In this document: positions 1 to 7,950 of the stretch, one piece after another
Layout of the letters: every line of letters starts with the position of its first letter
Numbering within the stretch: the stretch's first letter is position 1
The notes under the pieces: model-generated
What the model was told of the DNA's origin: nothing
What the model saw: only the letters and a program-made list of their open reading frames with translations
Database searches by the model: none
Origin: Acidobacteriota bacterium
GTDB lineage: Bacteria; Acidobacteriota; Blastocatellia; Chloracidobacteriales; Chloracidobacteriaceae
Direction: 5' to 3'
DNA length: 35,208 bases
Assembly (NCBI GenBank): GCA_016208495.1
Contig: JACQXX010000023.1
Coordinates: 1-35,208 of the forward strand
Position numbers and translations under genes: made by a program

Positions 1-646
1 CACTCAATTGAAACTCTCTGGCCTGCTGTTTCCAACTCAACCGCAGGTTCACTTGTGGTCTGTCGGCTGGAGGTGACAAACCAGCCTGACCGACAAAGAT
101 CGGGTCTACCTGGCCTGCTCGCCGGGAATTCCTGATGATAGCTTCCAGTTTCGTGGTTAGAACCTCAATACAATCACTATGAATACTCTCCTCTTGAGTA
201 TGAGCAAGAGTTGCTAATTTTGTATGGGCGAAGTCAATTATGCGAAATATAGGCCTCCAATTTTTAAAAGGTGACTTACCATTGATAGATATAGTTGGAA
301 AAATAATTGATAATAGATTCAAGAAAGTTGATTTCCCAGAGCCCATTGGTCCAACAATGGCAACAATTGCTTGGTTTGCATCAACAGTTTTTGCAATTAG
401 AGTTTTTTCGTTATCTCCTAGTTTAGCGTTTGTTGTAAAATCAATTTTACTAGCAGAAGATAGATTAATTCTGTTGAGCCCATATTTATTGATCCGCGGA
501 TCATTTGGCGCCCCTACATATTTCTCAGGTGTGATTATTGATTCATGGTGAAAAAATTGAGTTACCAGGGTCTCATAAGGGTGAGGACGCGGAGCATTTA
601 CTGGGCGCTCAGTTACAATATTGTTAAGGCGAATTATTTTAGACAT
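1..646 (-). CDS. P-loop NTPase, C-terminus beyond the window
   Basis: An open frame runs from an ATG at 644-646 to the window edge, giving 215 complete codons with no stop. Residues 99-107 read GPMGSGKST, a Walker A (GxxGxGKS/T) motif preceded by a hydrophobic strand (AIVAIV), so ATP or GTP binding is well supported. The first 90 residues match no domain I recognise, and the Walker B and later motifs would lie largely off the window. An AGGA sequence lies about 10 nt upstream of the ATG. The gene starts only 7 bp after the stop of the membrane-protein gene at 654-1421, so the two are almost certainly co-transcribed. Most of it is AT-rich (20 G+C of 60 at 361-420), but the last 40 or so visible codons are not (36 of 60 at 61-120). 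The specific function is unknown; a transport, DNA-maintenance or defence ATPase are all possible. Confidence 0.75.
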   Translation of the reverse strand, partial: MSKIIRLNNIVTERPVNAPRPHPYETLVTQFFHHESIITPEKYVGAPNDPRINKYGLNRINLSSASKIDFTTNAKLGDNEKTLIAKTVDANQAIVAIVGPMGSGKSTFLNLLSIIFPTISINGKSPFKNWRPIFRIIDFAHTKLATLAHTQEESIHSDCIEVLTTKLEAIIRNSRRAGQVDPIFVGQAGLSPPADRPQVNLRLSWKQQAREFQLS

Positions 647-653
647 TTTGTTT

Positions 654-1421
654 TCATCCTCTTGTTTCTGGGTCATTTGCTTTGGAGACATCAGAAATAA
701 AAGCAGGGCTCAAAAGTGTATTTTGGCAGTCTGTTAACCAATTACTTAATTCGATTGCAAAAGGTTTGGTAATTGCACATCTTGAAAGTAAAGATTTCAA
801 ACTTGATAATTGTCGATACTCTGCTGAATAGCGAATTGCTAGAAATGGGTAGCGCTGTATTAAGTCAATGATGTAATTGGTTGTAAATATTGAAATACTT
901 CGCATATCAACTGCTTTTCGATTTCGGTGTAGGGCTTCACGTGATCCTGTTTCCTCAAGCTGGCAAAGCTGCATAAGTAAGTGAATATCTTGCCCAATTT
1001 TGCACATTACAGATTTAACGGCTTCTTCAGCTTCTAGTCTGTCTTGTTTTCGAAACGCAAATTGGACTAAAAGGGTTAGCCACCCACTTAAAGCCGCACT
1101 GAAAAGTCGATTCCAGAATTCAAAAGGGGAAAAAATTGGCAGTTTTTCGATTAAAGCAGTTATTGCAAAAGAAACCAATGGGACATAGAGAATAAATATG
1201 GCGCCAATACTGATAAAAATCTTATGAAAACTCCCTAACTGGAGTTGTTTGGGTTGGTGTGTTTTGAAATTTCGAAGGTGTGGCTTAAACATAGTTAGAT
1301 ACAGTAGAGTTGTTGTACTGTTTAGAATCAATGAGTTAGGTAGAAAACCATAAACTCGAATCAAATGGGTGATGACGAGCCAGTGGCGATTGATTTTTGG
1401 AGCAAGAATTTTGAGGTTCAT
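654..1421 (-). CDS. Membrane protein of unknown function
   Basis: The protein has 255 residues. Two clear hydrophobic segments lie at about residues 67-91 and 104-122, separated by a short loop. A soluble C-terminal half of about 130 residues follows (charged helix RKQDRLEAEEAVKSVM, then mixed sequence). No family is recognised. The ATG at 1419-1421 is preceded by AGGAGG with only one base between them. That is unusually tight for a ribosome binding site, so translation may be weak or the real start may be non-canonical. The next gene downstream, a P-loop NTPase, starts 7 bp after this stop, so the pair looks like a two-gene operon of membrane protein plus ATPase. Composition is AT-rich compared with the genes to its right, which suggests acquisition by transfer. 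Confidence 0.7.
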   Translation of the reverse strand: MNLKILAPKINRHWLVITHLIRVYGFLPNSLILNSTTTLLYLTMFKPHLRNFKTHQPKQLQLGSFHKIFISIGAIFILYVPLVSFAITALIEKLPIFSPFEFWNRLFSAALSGWLTLLVQFAFRKQDRLEAEEAVKSVMCKIGQDIHLLMQLCQLEETGSREALHRNRKAVDMRSISIFTTNYIIDLIQRYPFLAIRYSAEYRQLSSLKSLLSRCAITKPFAIELSNWLTDCQNTLLSPAFISDVSKANDPETRG

Positions 1422-1442
1422 GCCTCCTGTTTTACGATTTGA

Positions 1443-1470
1443 TTTATAATATCAAGGCTTGCAGAATCAA
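1443..1470 (-). promoter_or_regulatory. Candidate sigma-70 promoter of the membrane protein/ATPase pair
   Basis: On the minus strand TTGATT (1465-1470) is followed after 16 bases by TATAAA (1443-1448), about 20 bp upstream of the ATG at 1421. An overlapping alternative is TTGTTG-N16-TATTAT. The region is AT-rich, so chance matches are likely. Confidence 0.35.
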
Positions 1471-2001
1471 CAAATTACGGTGGTTTTTCCATCAAAAACA
1501 ACTCTAGTATTTATGAAAGAATTGGGTGTAGTTGGTAGTGCTCTAATTCTCTTGAGACATCTTTTCTCGATTGCTAATATTTGACTGCAAGTAATTGATT
1601 TCATTTCTGTTCTGAAAAGGCATCATCCAGCTTTTGAACTTCAACGGTTTTGGAATACGACATGGCATTACATTTGTATAGATATACAACTACTATTACT
1701 CTAAACTTCCAAAGCTGGGAAGCCAGAGTGAACACATTGAGTTATTGAGTTTATGGGCAAACTACAACTACACCGGCAAATGGGAGCGCCAGTGGAAAAA
1801 ATTCAAGAAGAACCGAAGTTGAAAACCAAAAACCGAAGTTTTTAAGTCTACCTCTGCGATGCTGGAATAACCGACTACTGGGCGTAGCTGGTACCGACCA
1901 GTGGAAGAAACTGGCCGGATTTCAACGGGTGGTCAAAAATGGTGTGAAAAAGGTAAAGAAAAGCTGGATTTTTGTCAAGAAAAAAATTTCAAACCGCTGA
2001 T
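1471..2001. other. Gene-free gap with no recognisable gene
   Basis: No ORF with a credible start is present. Plus-strand stretches at about 1683-1830 (ending WERQWKKFKKNRS) and about 1825-2000 (ending SWIFVKKKISNR) are open and look protein-like, but they lack starts and match nothing I know. They may be remnants of a decayed gene. AACCGAAGTT occurs twice, 20 bp apart, at about 1812-1841. Confidence 0.4.
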
Positions 2002-5000
2002 TCAATCTTTTGAAGTCAACCGCAGGGAAGTGCCTGTGGATGTGGGTTCTCCAGTCCCAGTCAACAAATTCGACTGAAGGGGAATCCGGACCTGGATCTG
2101 GCTGCCCTGGCCGGGGCCGTCGGATTCAGCCCAGATGCGGCCTCCGTGGGATTCGGTGTAGCTCCGGGCAATGGATAGTCCCAGACCGGCGCCCCGCGCT
2201 CCGAACTCGTACCGTCCGGAGGAATGCGTGGATGGGTCGGCGCTTGTATAAAACTGATCAAATATTTTGGAAAGTTCAGATTTATCTATCCCAATCCCCT
2301 GATCTTTGACCGTTACTTGTAGCTGATGGTTCTCAATGGCTACGTTCAGGAAAAGAATGCCGCCGTCATATGAAAATTTAATCGCGTTCTGAACAATTTC
2401 CATCAAGATCAACTGGAGTTTGGCCTGGTCGGCTTTGATGTCGAGCACTTCCGGACACTCAATCATCAGCTTTTGATGCCGACGATCAAGGAAAACTGAA
2501 ACTTCGCCGTGGATTTCGTCAATCACCGCTCTCAAATCAAACTCAGATACATTGAGCGTCGTGGCGCCCTCGTTGATTTTGAGCATTTCCAGAATGTCTT
2601 CAAAGTTGCCTGTCAATCGGTCCACCATCCGTTGACAGGTTTCAAGCGACTGACGCTGCGCACCCGTCAGCAATCCCAAATATTCGCTCAAGAGCACTTC
2701 GTGAAATCCTTTGAGCACCGTCAACGGCGTTCGCATTTCGTGCGACGTCACTACGATAAAGTTCGTCTTCATCCGGTTGAGGTCCTGGAGGCTGCGCGTG
2801 ACTTCCTGTTCGTTCTGGTAAAGCTTCTCCAATTCGCGCATTGATTCGTGGATGAGCAGGTTCTTTTCTTCAAGCTCCAGGTTCTTACCTTCGATTTCCA
2901 GGTACAGCGCCGCTTTTTCGATCGCCACCGCGACCTGGTGGGCGAGCGATTCAATCAGCTTCTGATCCGCTTCTGAAAAGGGACTCCGCCCAACTGGACG
3001 ACGAACTACCAGCACACCAAGCAAAGCTTTCGTATGGCTAATGATCGGGACATCCAGTGAACCATTGGCAAAATAGGTTTGGACCGCGGCAGGGAAGTTC
3101 TCTAATCCAGCTTCTTTTGGGCTGGTCGTCAGCATTGACTTTCGGGTTTGGGCCACTTTTCCAACTGAACCTTCTCCCAGCCGGAAAACCAGGGTTTCAT
3201 CCATCCACGTGCCGTCTTTCCACAACCGTTGAAACACAATCCGGTCGGTTTCAAGCGTGCCGATGCCGCCGGGTTCTCCGTCAATCAACTGGGCGCTTTC
3301 CTCGGCAATCTGGTCCAAAATTGCCCGCAAGTCCGGCTGCGAGTTAATCGCCCGGATGCTTTCCAGGAGCTGATACAGGAGTTTGAGCCGTTGGTGCTGG
3401 CGTTGGCGAAGGGCTTTCAGCCGCGAGCGATAAAACCCAATAAAGGTAGCGCCGACACTGACAAGCACAAATCCGTAAAACCACCACGTTTGCCAGGGCG
3501 CTGGCCGAATCACAAAACTGGCCTGAATCGGGCCCGAGATGTTTCCGGCATAATCCTTGCCCCAGACCGAAAACGTGTATTCGCCAGCCGGTAAATTGGT
3601 GTAGCTGCGTTTGGCCTCGGTTGACCAGTTGGACCGAACGACGTCAAATCCATCCAACTGGGTCTGGTAGATGGTTTCACCTTCGCGGTAATAACTCAGG
3701 AGCGCAAATTCAAAGGCCAGATTGTTTTCAAAATACCGGAATTCTGACTGATTGAGTTGAACTTCAACCGCCATTCCTGTTTCCTGGTTGAAAAGCGAGA
3801 CCTGTTCCAAAAAGAGTGGTTTCGCGGTTCGGTCAACATACTCCAGTTTTGGATCCAGCATGGCCAGCCCGTCCACGGTTCCGACCCACAGCCGTGAAGC
3901 GCGATCCACCAGAAAGTTGACCGGATTGATCAGGCATTCATTGCTCGGTAAGCCGTCTTCGCTGGTGAAGGTATGCAGCAGAAACTGGTCTCCGCTTTGA
4001 TCGTCACGACTGGCACGGCTCAGTCGGGTCACGCCTTTATTCGTCGAAAGGTAGAGCCGGTGCCCCGCATCTTCCAGAATTTGATACACCACGTTGTTGG
4101 GCAGTGCCGGCTGGCTGGTTTCAGACAGTGTCGTAGTGATGGCCAGAGTCGGCGAGTCAAGCGAAAGAGCTGACAACCCGCCACTGGTGCCAATCCACAA
4201 GGTATGCTGGCCGGAGGGCAATTTCTGTTCATGTAGGCTCCAAACCCAGTTGGAAGGTAGCCCCTGGCGGGTGTCATAGCGTTTCCAGTCGCCGTCAACA
4301 TAGCAGCCGAGCCCTCCGGCACGCGTCCCCGCCCAGACCATCGGTTTTCCATCGCGGTTTTTGGTTACCAGCAGGCTCCACACCCAGTTGTGAGGCAGCC
4401 CGGTCGCTGAGGTGATCGTTTGCCAGCGGTTTTCTTTCCACTGGACAAGTCCGCCGCCAAAGGTGCCGATCCAAACCACGGTTTTGCCGTCGGTGTCGGT
4501 ACTTTGGGCCAATGACGTCACCCACCGGCTGGGAAGACCCGTTTGTTCGGTAAAAAATTGCCACCGGCCCTGTTCATAACGAGCCAGCCCGCCGCCATAA
4601 ATACCTACCCAGACCGTTGGTTGGCCAGTTGCGGAACGGGTTTCAAGAAAATCACTGATACTTTGTTGTGGAAACCCGTCCGAAGCCCCAAAAACGGTCC
4701 ACTGACCGTTTTCAAACCGTGCGACTCCGCCGGAATCAAATCCAGCCCAGAAAACTGGTTCCCCCGCCGCATTGGTGGTTTCAAACAGGGAACTGATGAC
4801 GTTGGTCGGCAAGGTGGAAGGGACGCGTAAGACCTGCCATTTTTCAGATTCAATGCGAATCAAGCCGCCATTGTAGGTACCTACCCAGAGGGTCCGATGG
4901 CCTTCGGGCGACCTGGTTTCAAGCAGAACACTGATCAAATCGCTCGGGAACCCATTCTGCTGGTTGTAGATTTGCCAGGTGCCGTTTTCAAACCGGCCAA

Positions 5001-5916
5001 GCCCGCTGCCGTAGGAACCCACCCAAAAGGTTGATTGCCCGGTGGTTGAGGTCGAATGGAGCAACGCCGTTTGAATAAAGCCTTTGGACAACCCGCCGGG
5101 ATGATCCCAGAGTTTCCAGCTTCCATTTTCAAATTGACCAATGCCGTTTTCAGTTCCGGCCCACAGGAGAGGTTCACCCGTGGCTGTTCGCGTCGAAACC
5201 AGGCAATACACCACGTTGTTTGGCAGACCGGAACTGGCGGCGGTATAGGTTTTCCAGACGCCCTGATCCAAACAGGCAATCCCGCCTTCGGTACCGACCC
5301 AAAGCTGCTGATTCCCCAGATTGGTGACTTTGAGGAGCGCCCAGACGGTGTTGTTCGGCAAGCCATTCGAGGTGTCAATCACCTGCCACTTGCCATTTTC
5401 CATTCGCACCAGTCCGCTATCGGTGCCAATCCAGAGCACGGAGTTTCCCTGGGGAGTCCGGGTTTCAAGCAGGGTGCGAACCGTGTTGCTCGGGAAACCA
5501 GACTGGACATCAAAGATTTCCCACTTCCCATTTTTCAGGTGCGACAACCCACCGTTGTCGGAGCCAAACCACATGCTGCCATCAGAACTGGCGAGGATGC
5601 TGCGGAAGAACCGGGAAATTGTTCGCTGGGGTACATTGAGGGTGGTCCATTTCTGACCATTAAAATAGGCAGTTCCATCTTGCGTCCCCACCCAAAGATA
5701 GCCTTTTTGATCAAAGGCAATTGCCCGAACGGCGCTCTGGGGGAGGCCATTCTGGCTGTTGTAGACCCGAATGGCCGGCACACAACTGGCTGATAAATCG
5801 GTTTTGATTGCTGGAGAAGGAAGAGGATTGATCGGCTCAGACAGGGCACGGCAGGGCTGGCCCACCAACGTGAGCAGTCCAAAGAGCAGTAGCAAGATGA
5901 GGTAAGGCCGTACCAT
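2002..5916 (-). CDS. Reg_prop/Y_Y_Y/GAF sensor histidine kinase
   Basis: This is a 1304-residue membrane sensor kinase. A signal peptide (residues 1-25, LILLLLFGLLTLVG) precedes 14 propeller repeats of the form GLPxNxVxxLL...LWVGTxxGGL. That number fits two seven-bladed periplasmic propellers (Reg_prop family). Next come a Y_Y_Y-like domain (about 735-800), one membrane helix (about 811-830), a GAF domain (about 852-1001) and a coiled coil (1003-1048). The HisKA domain has phospho-acceptor His1059 in HEMRTPL. The HATPase domain has Asn1177, DQGIGI at 1205 and GLGLS at 1244. All kinase motifs are intact, so autophosphorylation is expected. There is no receiver or AraC domain, unlike Bacteroides hybrid systems, and no response regulator adjoins it. 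A GGGTTCA array starts 3 bp upstream of the ATG, and no Shine-Dalgarno sequence is visible. The ligand is unknown. Confidence 0.93.
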   Translation of the reverse strand: MVRPYLILLLLFGLLTLVGQPCRALSEPINPLPSPAIKTDLSASCVPAIRVYNSQNGLPQSAVRAIAFDQKGYLWVGTQDGTAYFNGQKWTTLNVPQRTISRFFRSILASSDGSMWFGSDNGGLSHLKNGKWEIFDVQSGFPSNTVRTLLETRTPQGNSVLWIGTDSGLVRMENGKWQVIDTSNGLPNNTVWALLKVTNLGNQQLWVGTEGGIACLDQGVWKTYTAASSGLPNNVVYCLVSTRTATGEPLLWAGTENGIGQFENGSWKLWDHPGGLSKGFIQTALLHSTSTTGQSTFWVGSYGSGLGRFENGTWQIYNQQNGFPSDLISVLLETRSPEGHRTLWVGTYNGGLIRIESEKWQVLRVPSTLPTNVISSLFETTNAAGEPVFWAGFDSGGVARFENGQWTVFGASDGFPQQSISDFLETRSATGQPTVWVGIYGGGLARYEQGRWQFFTEQTGLPSRWVTSLAQSTDTDGKTVVWIGTFGGGLVQWKENRWQTITSATGLPHNWVWSLLVTKNRDGKPMVWAGTRAGGLGCYVDGDWKRYDTRQGLPSNWVWSLHEQKLPSGQHTLWIGTSGGLSALSLDSPTLAITTTLSETSQPALPNNVVYQILEDAGHRLYLSTNKGVTRLSRASRDDQSGDQFLLHTFTSEDGLPSNECLINPVNFLVDRASRLWVGTVDGLAMLDPKLEYVDRTAKPLFLEQVSLFNQETGMAVEVQLNQSEFRYFENNLAFEFALLSYYREGETIYQTQLDGFDVVRSNWSTEAKRSYTNLPAGEYTFSVWGKDYAGNISGPIQASFVIRPAPWQTWWFYGFVLVSVGATFIGFYRSRLKALRQRQHQRLKLLYQLLESIRAINSQPDLRAILDQIAEESAQLIDGEPGGIGTLETDRIVFQRLWKDGTWMDETLVFRLGEGSVGKVAQTRKSMLTTSPKEAGLENFPAAVQTYFANGSLDVPIISHTKALLGVLVVRRPVGRSPFSEADQKLIESLAHQVAVAIEKAALYLEIEGKNLELEEKNLLIHESMRELEKLYQNEQEVTRSLQDLNRMKTNFIVVTSHEMRTPLTVLKGFHEVLLSEYLGLLTGAQRQSLETCQRMVDRLTGNFEDILEMLKINEGATTLNVSEFDLRAVIDEIHGEVSVFLDRRHQKLMIECPEVLDIKADQAKLQLILMEIVQNAIKFSYDGGILFLNVAIENHQLQVTVKDQGIGIDKSELSKIFDQFYTSADPSTHSSGRYEFGARGAGLGLSIARSYTESHGGRIWAESDGPGQGSQIQVRIPLQSNLLTGTGEPTSTGTSLRLTSKD

Positions 5917-5919
5917 GTA

Positions 5920-5982
5920 GGGTTCAGGGTTCAGGGTTCAGGGTTTTTCGGAAGGGATGAGGGATGAAGGATGAGGGATGAA
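5920..5982. repeat. GGGTTCA and GGGATGA heptamer arrays
   Basis: Positions 5920-5945 contain three full GGGTTCA units plus a partial one. Positions 5951-5982 contain a second heptamer array of GGGATGA/AGGATGA units. The first array begins 3 bp upstream of the sensor-kinase ATG, so it forms the 5' leader of that mRNA. Confidence 0.9.
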
Positions 5983-5989
5983 AAACTCA

Positions 5990-6049
5990 CCTTGTCATCT
6001 TATCACCTTGTCAGTCGGTCATCTTGTCAAGGTTCAGGGTTCAGGGTTT
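5990..6049. repeat. CTTGTCA-type microrepeats and second GGGTTCA array
   Basis: CCTTGTCA/ATCTTGTC-like units (CCTTGTCATCTTATCA, CCTTGTCAGTCGGTC, ATCTTGTC) run from about 5990 to 6028. GGTTCA-GGGTTCA-GGGTTT follows at 6031-6049. A related CCTTGTCC motif recurs at 27379-27393. Confidence 0.75.
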
Positions 6050-6099
6050 CGAATACAAGTTGTTTTTGGTTTTCGCCGCAGAGCGGTGGTTGAATTGAG

Positions 6100-6119
6100 G
6101 CAGGCCGTTTCCGGCCTGC
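6100..6119. other. Perfect 7-bp stem hairpin
   Basis: GCAGGCC (6100-6106) and GGCCTGC (6113-6119) are separated by six bases. No T-run follows on either strand, so it is not a typical intrinsic terminator. It may be an extragenic palindromic repeat. Confidence 0.6.
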
Positions 6120-6152
6120 TTCATTCCAAAATGGTATAAGGCAGGAGGTTTA

Positions 6153-6178
6153 AGGGAGTCGGATGGAAATATCATACC
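6153..6178. mobile_element. Solo terminal repeat of the ISAzo13-like element
   Basis: Over 25 bases this sequence matches the right terminal inverted repeat of the insertion sequence at 10231-11522 (read from 11522 inward), with two mismatches: GGGAGTCGGATGGAAATATC then ATACC. Similarity stops after ATACC. No transposase or opposite end is nearby. It is either a relic of a deleted copy or a recognition site without its element. Confidence 0.65.
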
Positions 6179-6182
6179 ACCA

Positions 6183-6210
6183 GGGTTCAGGGTTCAGGGT
6201 TCAGGGTTCA
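6183..6210. repeat. Four exact GGGTTCA units
   Basis: Four perfect tandem heptamers (28 bp) follow directly after the solo insertion-sequence end. Confidence 0.95.
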
Positions 6211-6551
6211 GGGCCAGATACTCCACGTTGAGTGGTACCCGCCAGTTCCCCAGCCTTCATCTTGAGTGGGATCAGTCAACTCATCGCCGAATTTTATTTT
6301 CTTCTGGGTCCCTAAGAACCAAAACCACCTAACCCTAACTTATTCAGGAAATGGAGTCTATAGCATTGAGAGGCGAAAAACCGGCGGGCGATGTGGTTTT
6401 TTTGAAGTGGCGGGTCTGCCAGGGACTTGCATCGTTTGCTACACTAGGGCCTGTCAGTGCCAGTGTTGCCCCATAAAACCAGGGATGAAGGATGCAGGAT
6501 GAGGATGAAAAGTGAAGCGGTCAAAGAGTTGATATTCACAGGGTTAACTCA

Positions 6552-6580
6552 TTGACAGCATTGTTTTACCTGAATCTTGA
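6552..6580 (+). promoter_or_regulatory. Weak candidate promoter of the phosphofructokinase gene
   Basis: A perfect -35 box TTGACA lies at 6552-6557. The -10 region around 6573-6580 (GAATCTTGA) is poor. Its position, about 45 bp upstream of the ATG at 6605, is reasonable. Confidence 0.3.
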
Positions 6581-6604
6581 ACTCTGAACCCGAAAAGGAA
6601 TCCT

Positions 6605-7912
6605 ATGCTTTCTTCGAATGATGTTATTGTCCAAACCCTTGGAACCCCAACCATCAAGTCACCTCTTCGACTCTCGGCTGTAAGAGGAGATGGAATGGGA
6701 AATTTTGTTCCAGATGCTGAAAAAATCCGATTTCAGGTCGAGTTACAACCGGGCGAAATCGCTTCCGACGAAATTATGTTTGAAAAGGCCGGTCCCCGTG
6801 AACTGATATATTTTGACCCTTCAGACACGCGGGCGGCGATTGTGACCTGTGGTGGGTTGTGTCCAGGGCTCAACAATGTCATCCGGTCAGTCTATCTCGA
6901 ACTCTATCACCAGTATGGGGTGCATACCGTGTATGGGATCCGGTTTGGTTATGGCGGATTTAACCCGGCCAGCAAACCGCCAGTGATGCTGACCCGCAAT
7001 TTTGTTGAATCTATCCACAAGCGCGGTGGGTCAATTCTGGGGTGTTCGCGCGGACCGGAAGATACCCTGGTGATTCTCGACTTTTTGGAACAGCAACAAA
7101 TCAATCTGTTGTTTTGTGTCGGTGGTGATGGAACGCAGCGCGGCGCCCATGCCATTGCTCAGGAAGCCCTCCGACGGGGCATGAAACTGGCGGTGGTGGG
7201 AATTCCCAAGACCATTGATAACGATATTCCCTATGTGTACCGCAGCTTTGGGTTTTCAACCTCGATTGAAAAAGCCAAAGAAGTCATTGATAGCGCCCAC
7301 GAGGAAGCCCACGGCGCCCCAAATGGAATCAGTCTGGTCAAATTGATGGGACGACATGCGGGATTCATTACCGCTGCCGCCGCGATTGCCAGTCAGGAAG
7401 TGAATTTTGTTTTGGTACCTGAAGTTCCTTTTAAGCTCCACGGGGAAAAAGGGTTTCTGGAATGCCTCAAACGTCGAATTCTCAATCGGGGCCATGCGGT
7501 AGTCGTGGTGGCTGAGGGGGCCGGGCAGGATTTGATTGCGTCAGACAGCGAGGGACACGATGCTTCGGGCAACGTCAAACTCAAGGACATCGGCCTGTAT
7601 TTAAAGGACCACATCCAGAAGTACTTTGAAGCCCAGGAAATCCCAGTTAATTTAAAGTACTTTGACCCAAGTTATTTTATTCGGAGCGTTCCGGCCAATT
7701 GTGACGACAGTTTGTTGTGTGACCAGTTTGCCCGGCATGCGGTTCATGCTGCGATGGCTGGAAAAACCAATTTGCTGATTGGCTTGTGGTACAACATGTT
7801 TATTCACCTGCCTACGTCGCTGGCAACGCGCAATAAAAAGCAGATTTCTCCAGAAAGCGAATTTTGGATGTCGGCACTTGCTGCAACAGGTCAGCCCGCC
7901 CGGTTCGTATAG
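6605..7912 (+). CDS. 6-phosphofructokinase, probably ATP-dependent
   Basis: This is a 435-residue phosphofructokinase converting fructose 6-phosphate to fructose 1,6-bisphosphate, the committed step of glycolysis, in the cytoplasm. The nucleotide loop GGLCPGLN is at residues 83-90, GGDGT at 173-177, the catalytic PKTIDND at 201-207, and MGRHAGFI further on. The GGDG glycine (Gly104 in E. coli numbering) argues for ATP as donor. Lysine in PKTIDND (position 124) is typical of PPi-dependent enzymes. This G/K pair is known from atypical ATP-dependent enzymes of the plant and trypanosome type. The length also fits that long clade better than the 320-residue bacterial PfkA. AAGGAA lies 7 nt before the ATG. 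PPi use cannot be excluded from sequence. Confidence 0.92.
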   Translation: MLSSNDVIVQTLGTPTIKSPLRLSAVRGDGMGNFVPDAEKIRFQVELQPGEIASDEIMFEKAGPRELIYFDPSDTRAAIVTCGGLCPGLNNVIRSVYLELYHQYGVHTVYGIRFGYGGFNPASKPPVMLTRNFVESIHKRGGSILGCSRGPEDTLVILDFLEQQQINLLFCVGGDGTQRGAHAIAQEALRRGMKLAVVGIPKTIDNDIPYVYRSFGFSTSIEKAKEVIDSAHEEAHGAPNGISLVKLMGRHAGFITAAAAIASQEVNFVLVPEVPFKLHGEKGFLECLKRRILNRGHAVVVVAEGAGQDLIASDSEGHDASGNVKLKDIGLYLKDHIQKYFEAQEIPVNLKYFDPSYFIRSVPANCDDSLLCDQFARHAVHAAMAGKTNLLIGLWYNMFIHLPTSLATRNKKQISPESEFWMSALAATGQPARFV

Positions 7913-7950
7913 GCCCGACATCCCACCTATTATTCTGGAGATTTCAATAA

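Larger units (their letters stand above)
5917..6604. other. Repeat-rich intergenic region without a gene
   Basis: About 690 bp separate the divergently transcribed sensor kinase and phosphofructokinase genes. The gap holds three GGGTTCA clusters, GGGATGA units (also near 6480-6506), a CTTGTCA-type array, a hairpin, and a lone insertion-sequence end. The 78-codon ORF at 6266-6502 is judged spurious. A promoter for the phosphofructokinase gene probably lies near its right end. Confidence 0.7.

Noticed and set aside
240-551. 103-codon plus-strand ORF
   Set aside because: It is antisense to the P-loop NTPase frame, which has a Walker A motif and a good start.
5056-5793. 245-codon plus-strand ORF
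   Set aside because: It is antisense to the propeller repeats of the sensor kinase, where repeated sequence keeps other frames open.
5920-6210. CRISPR array
   Set aside because: The units are 7 bp in direct tandem, with no spacers of regular length and no cas genes.
6266-6502. 78-codon ORF upstream of the phosphofructokinase gene
   Set aside because: It has no ribosome binding site or domain and includes repeat DNA.
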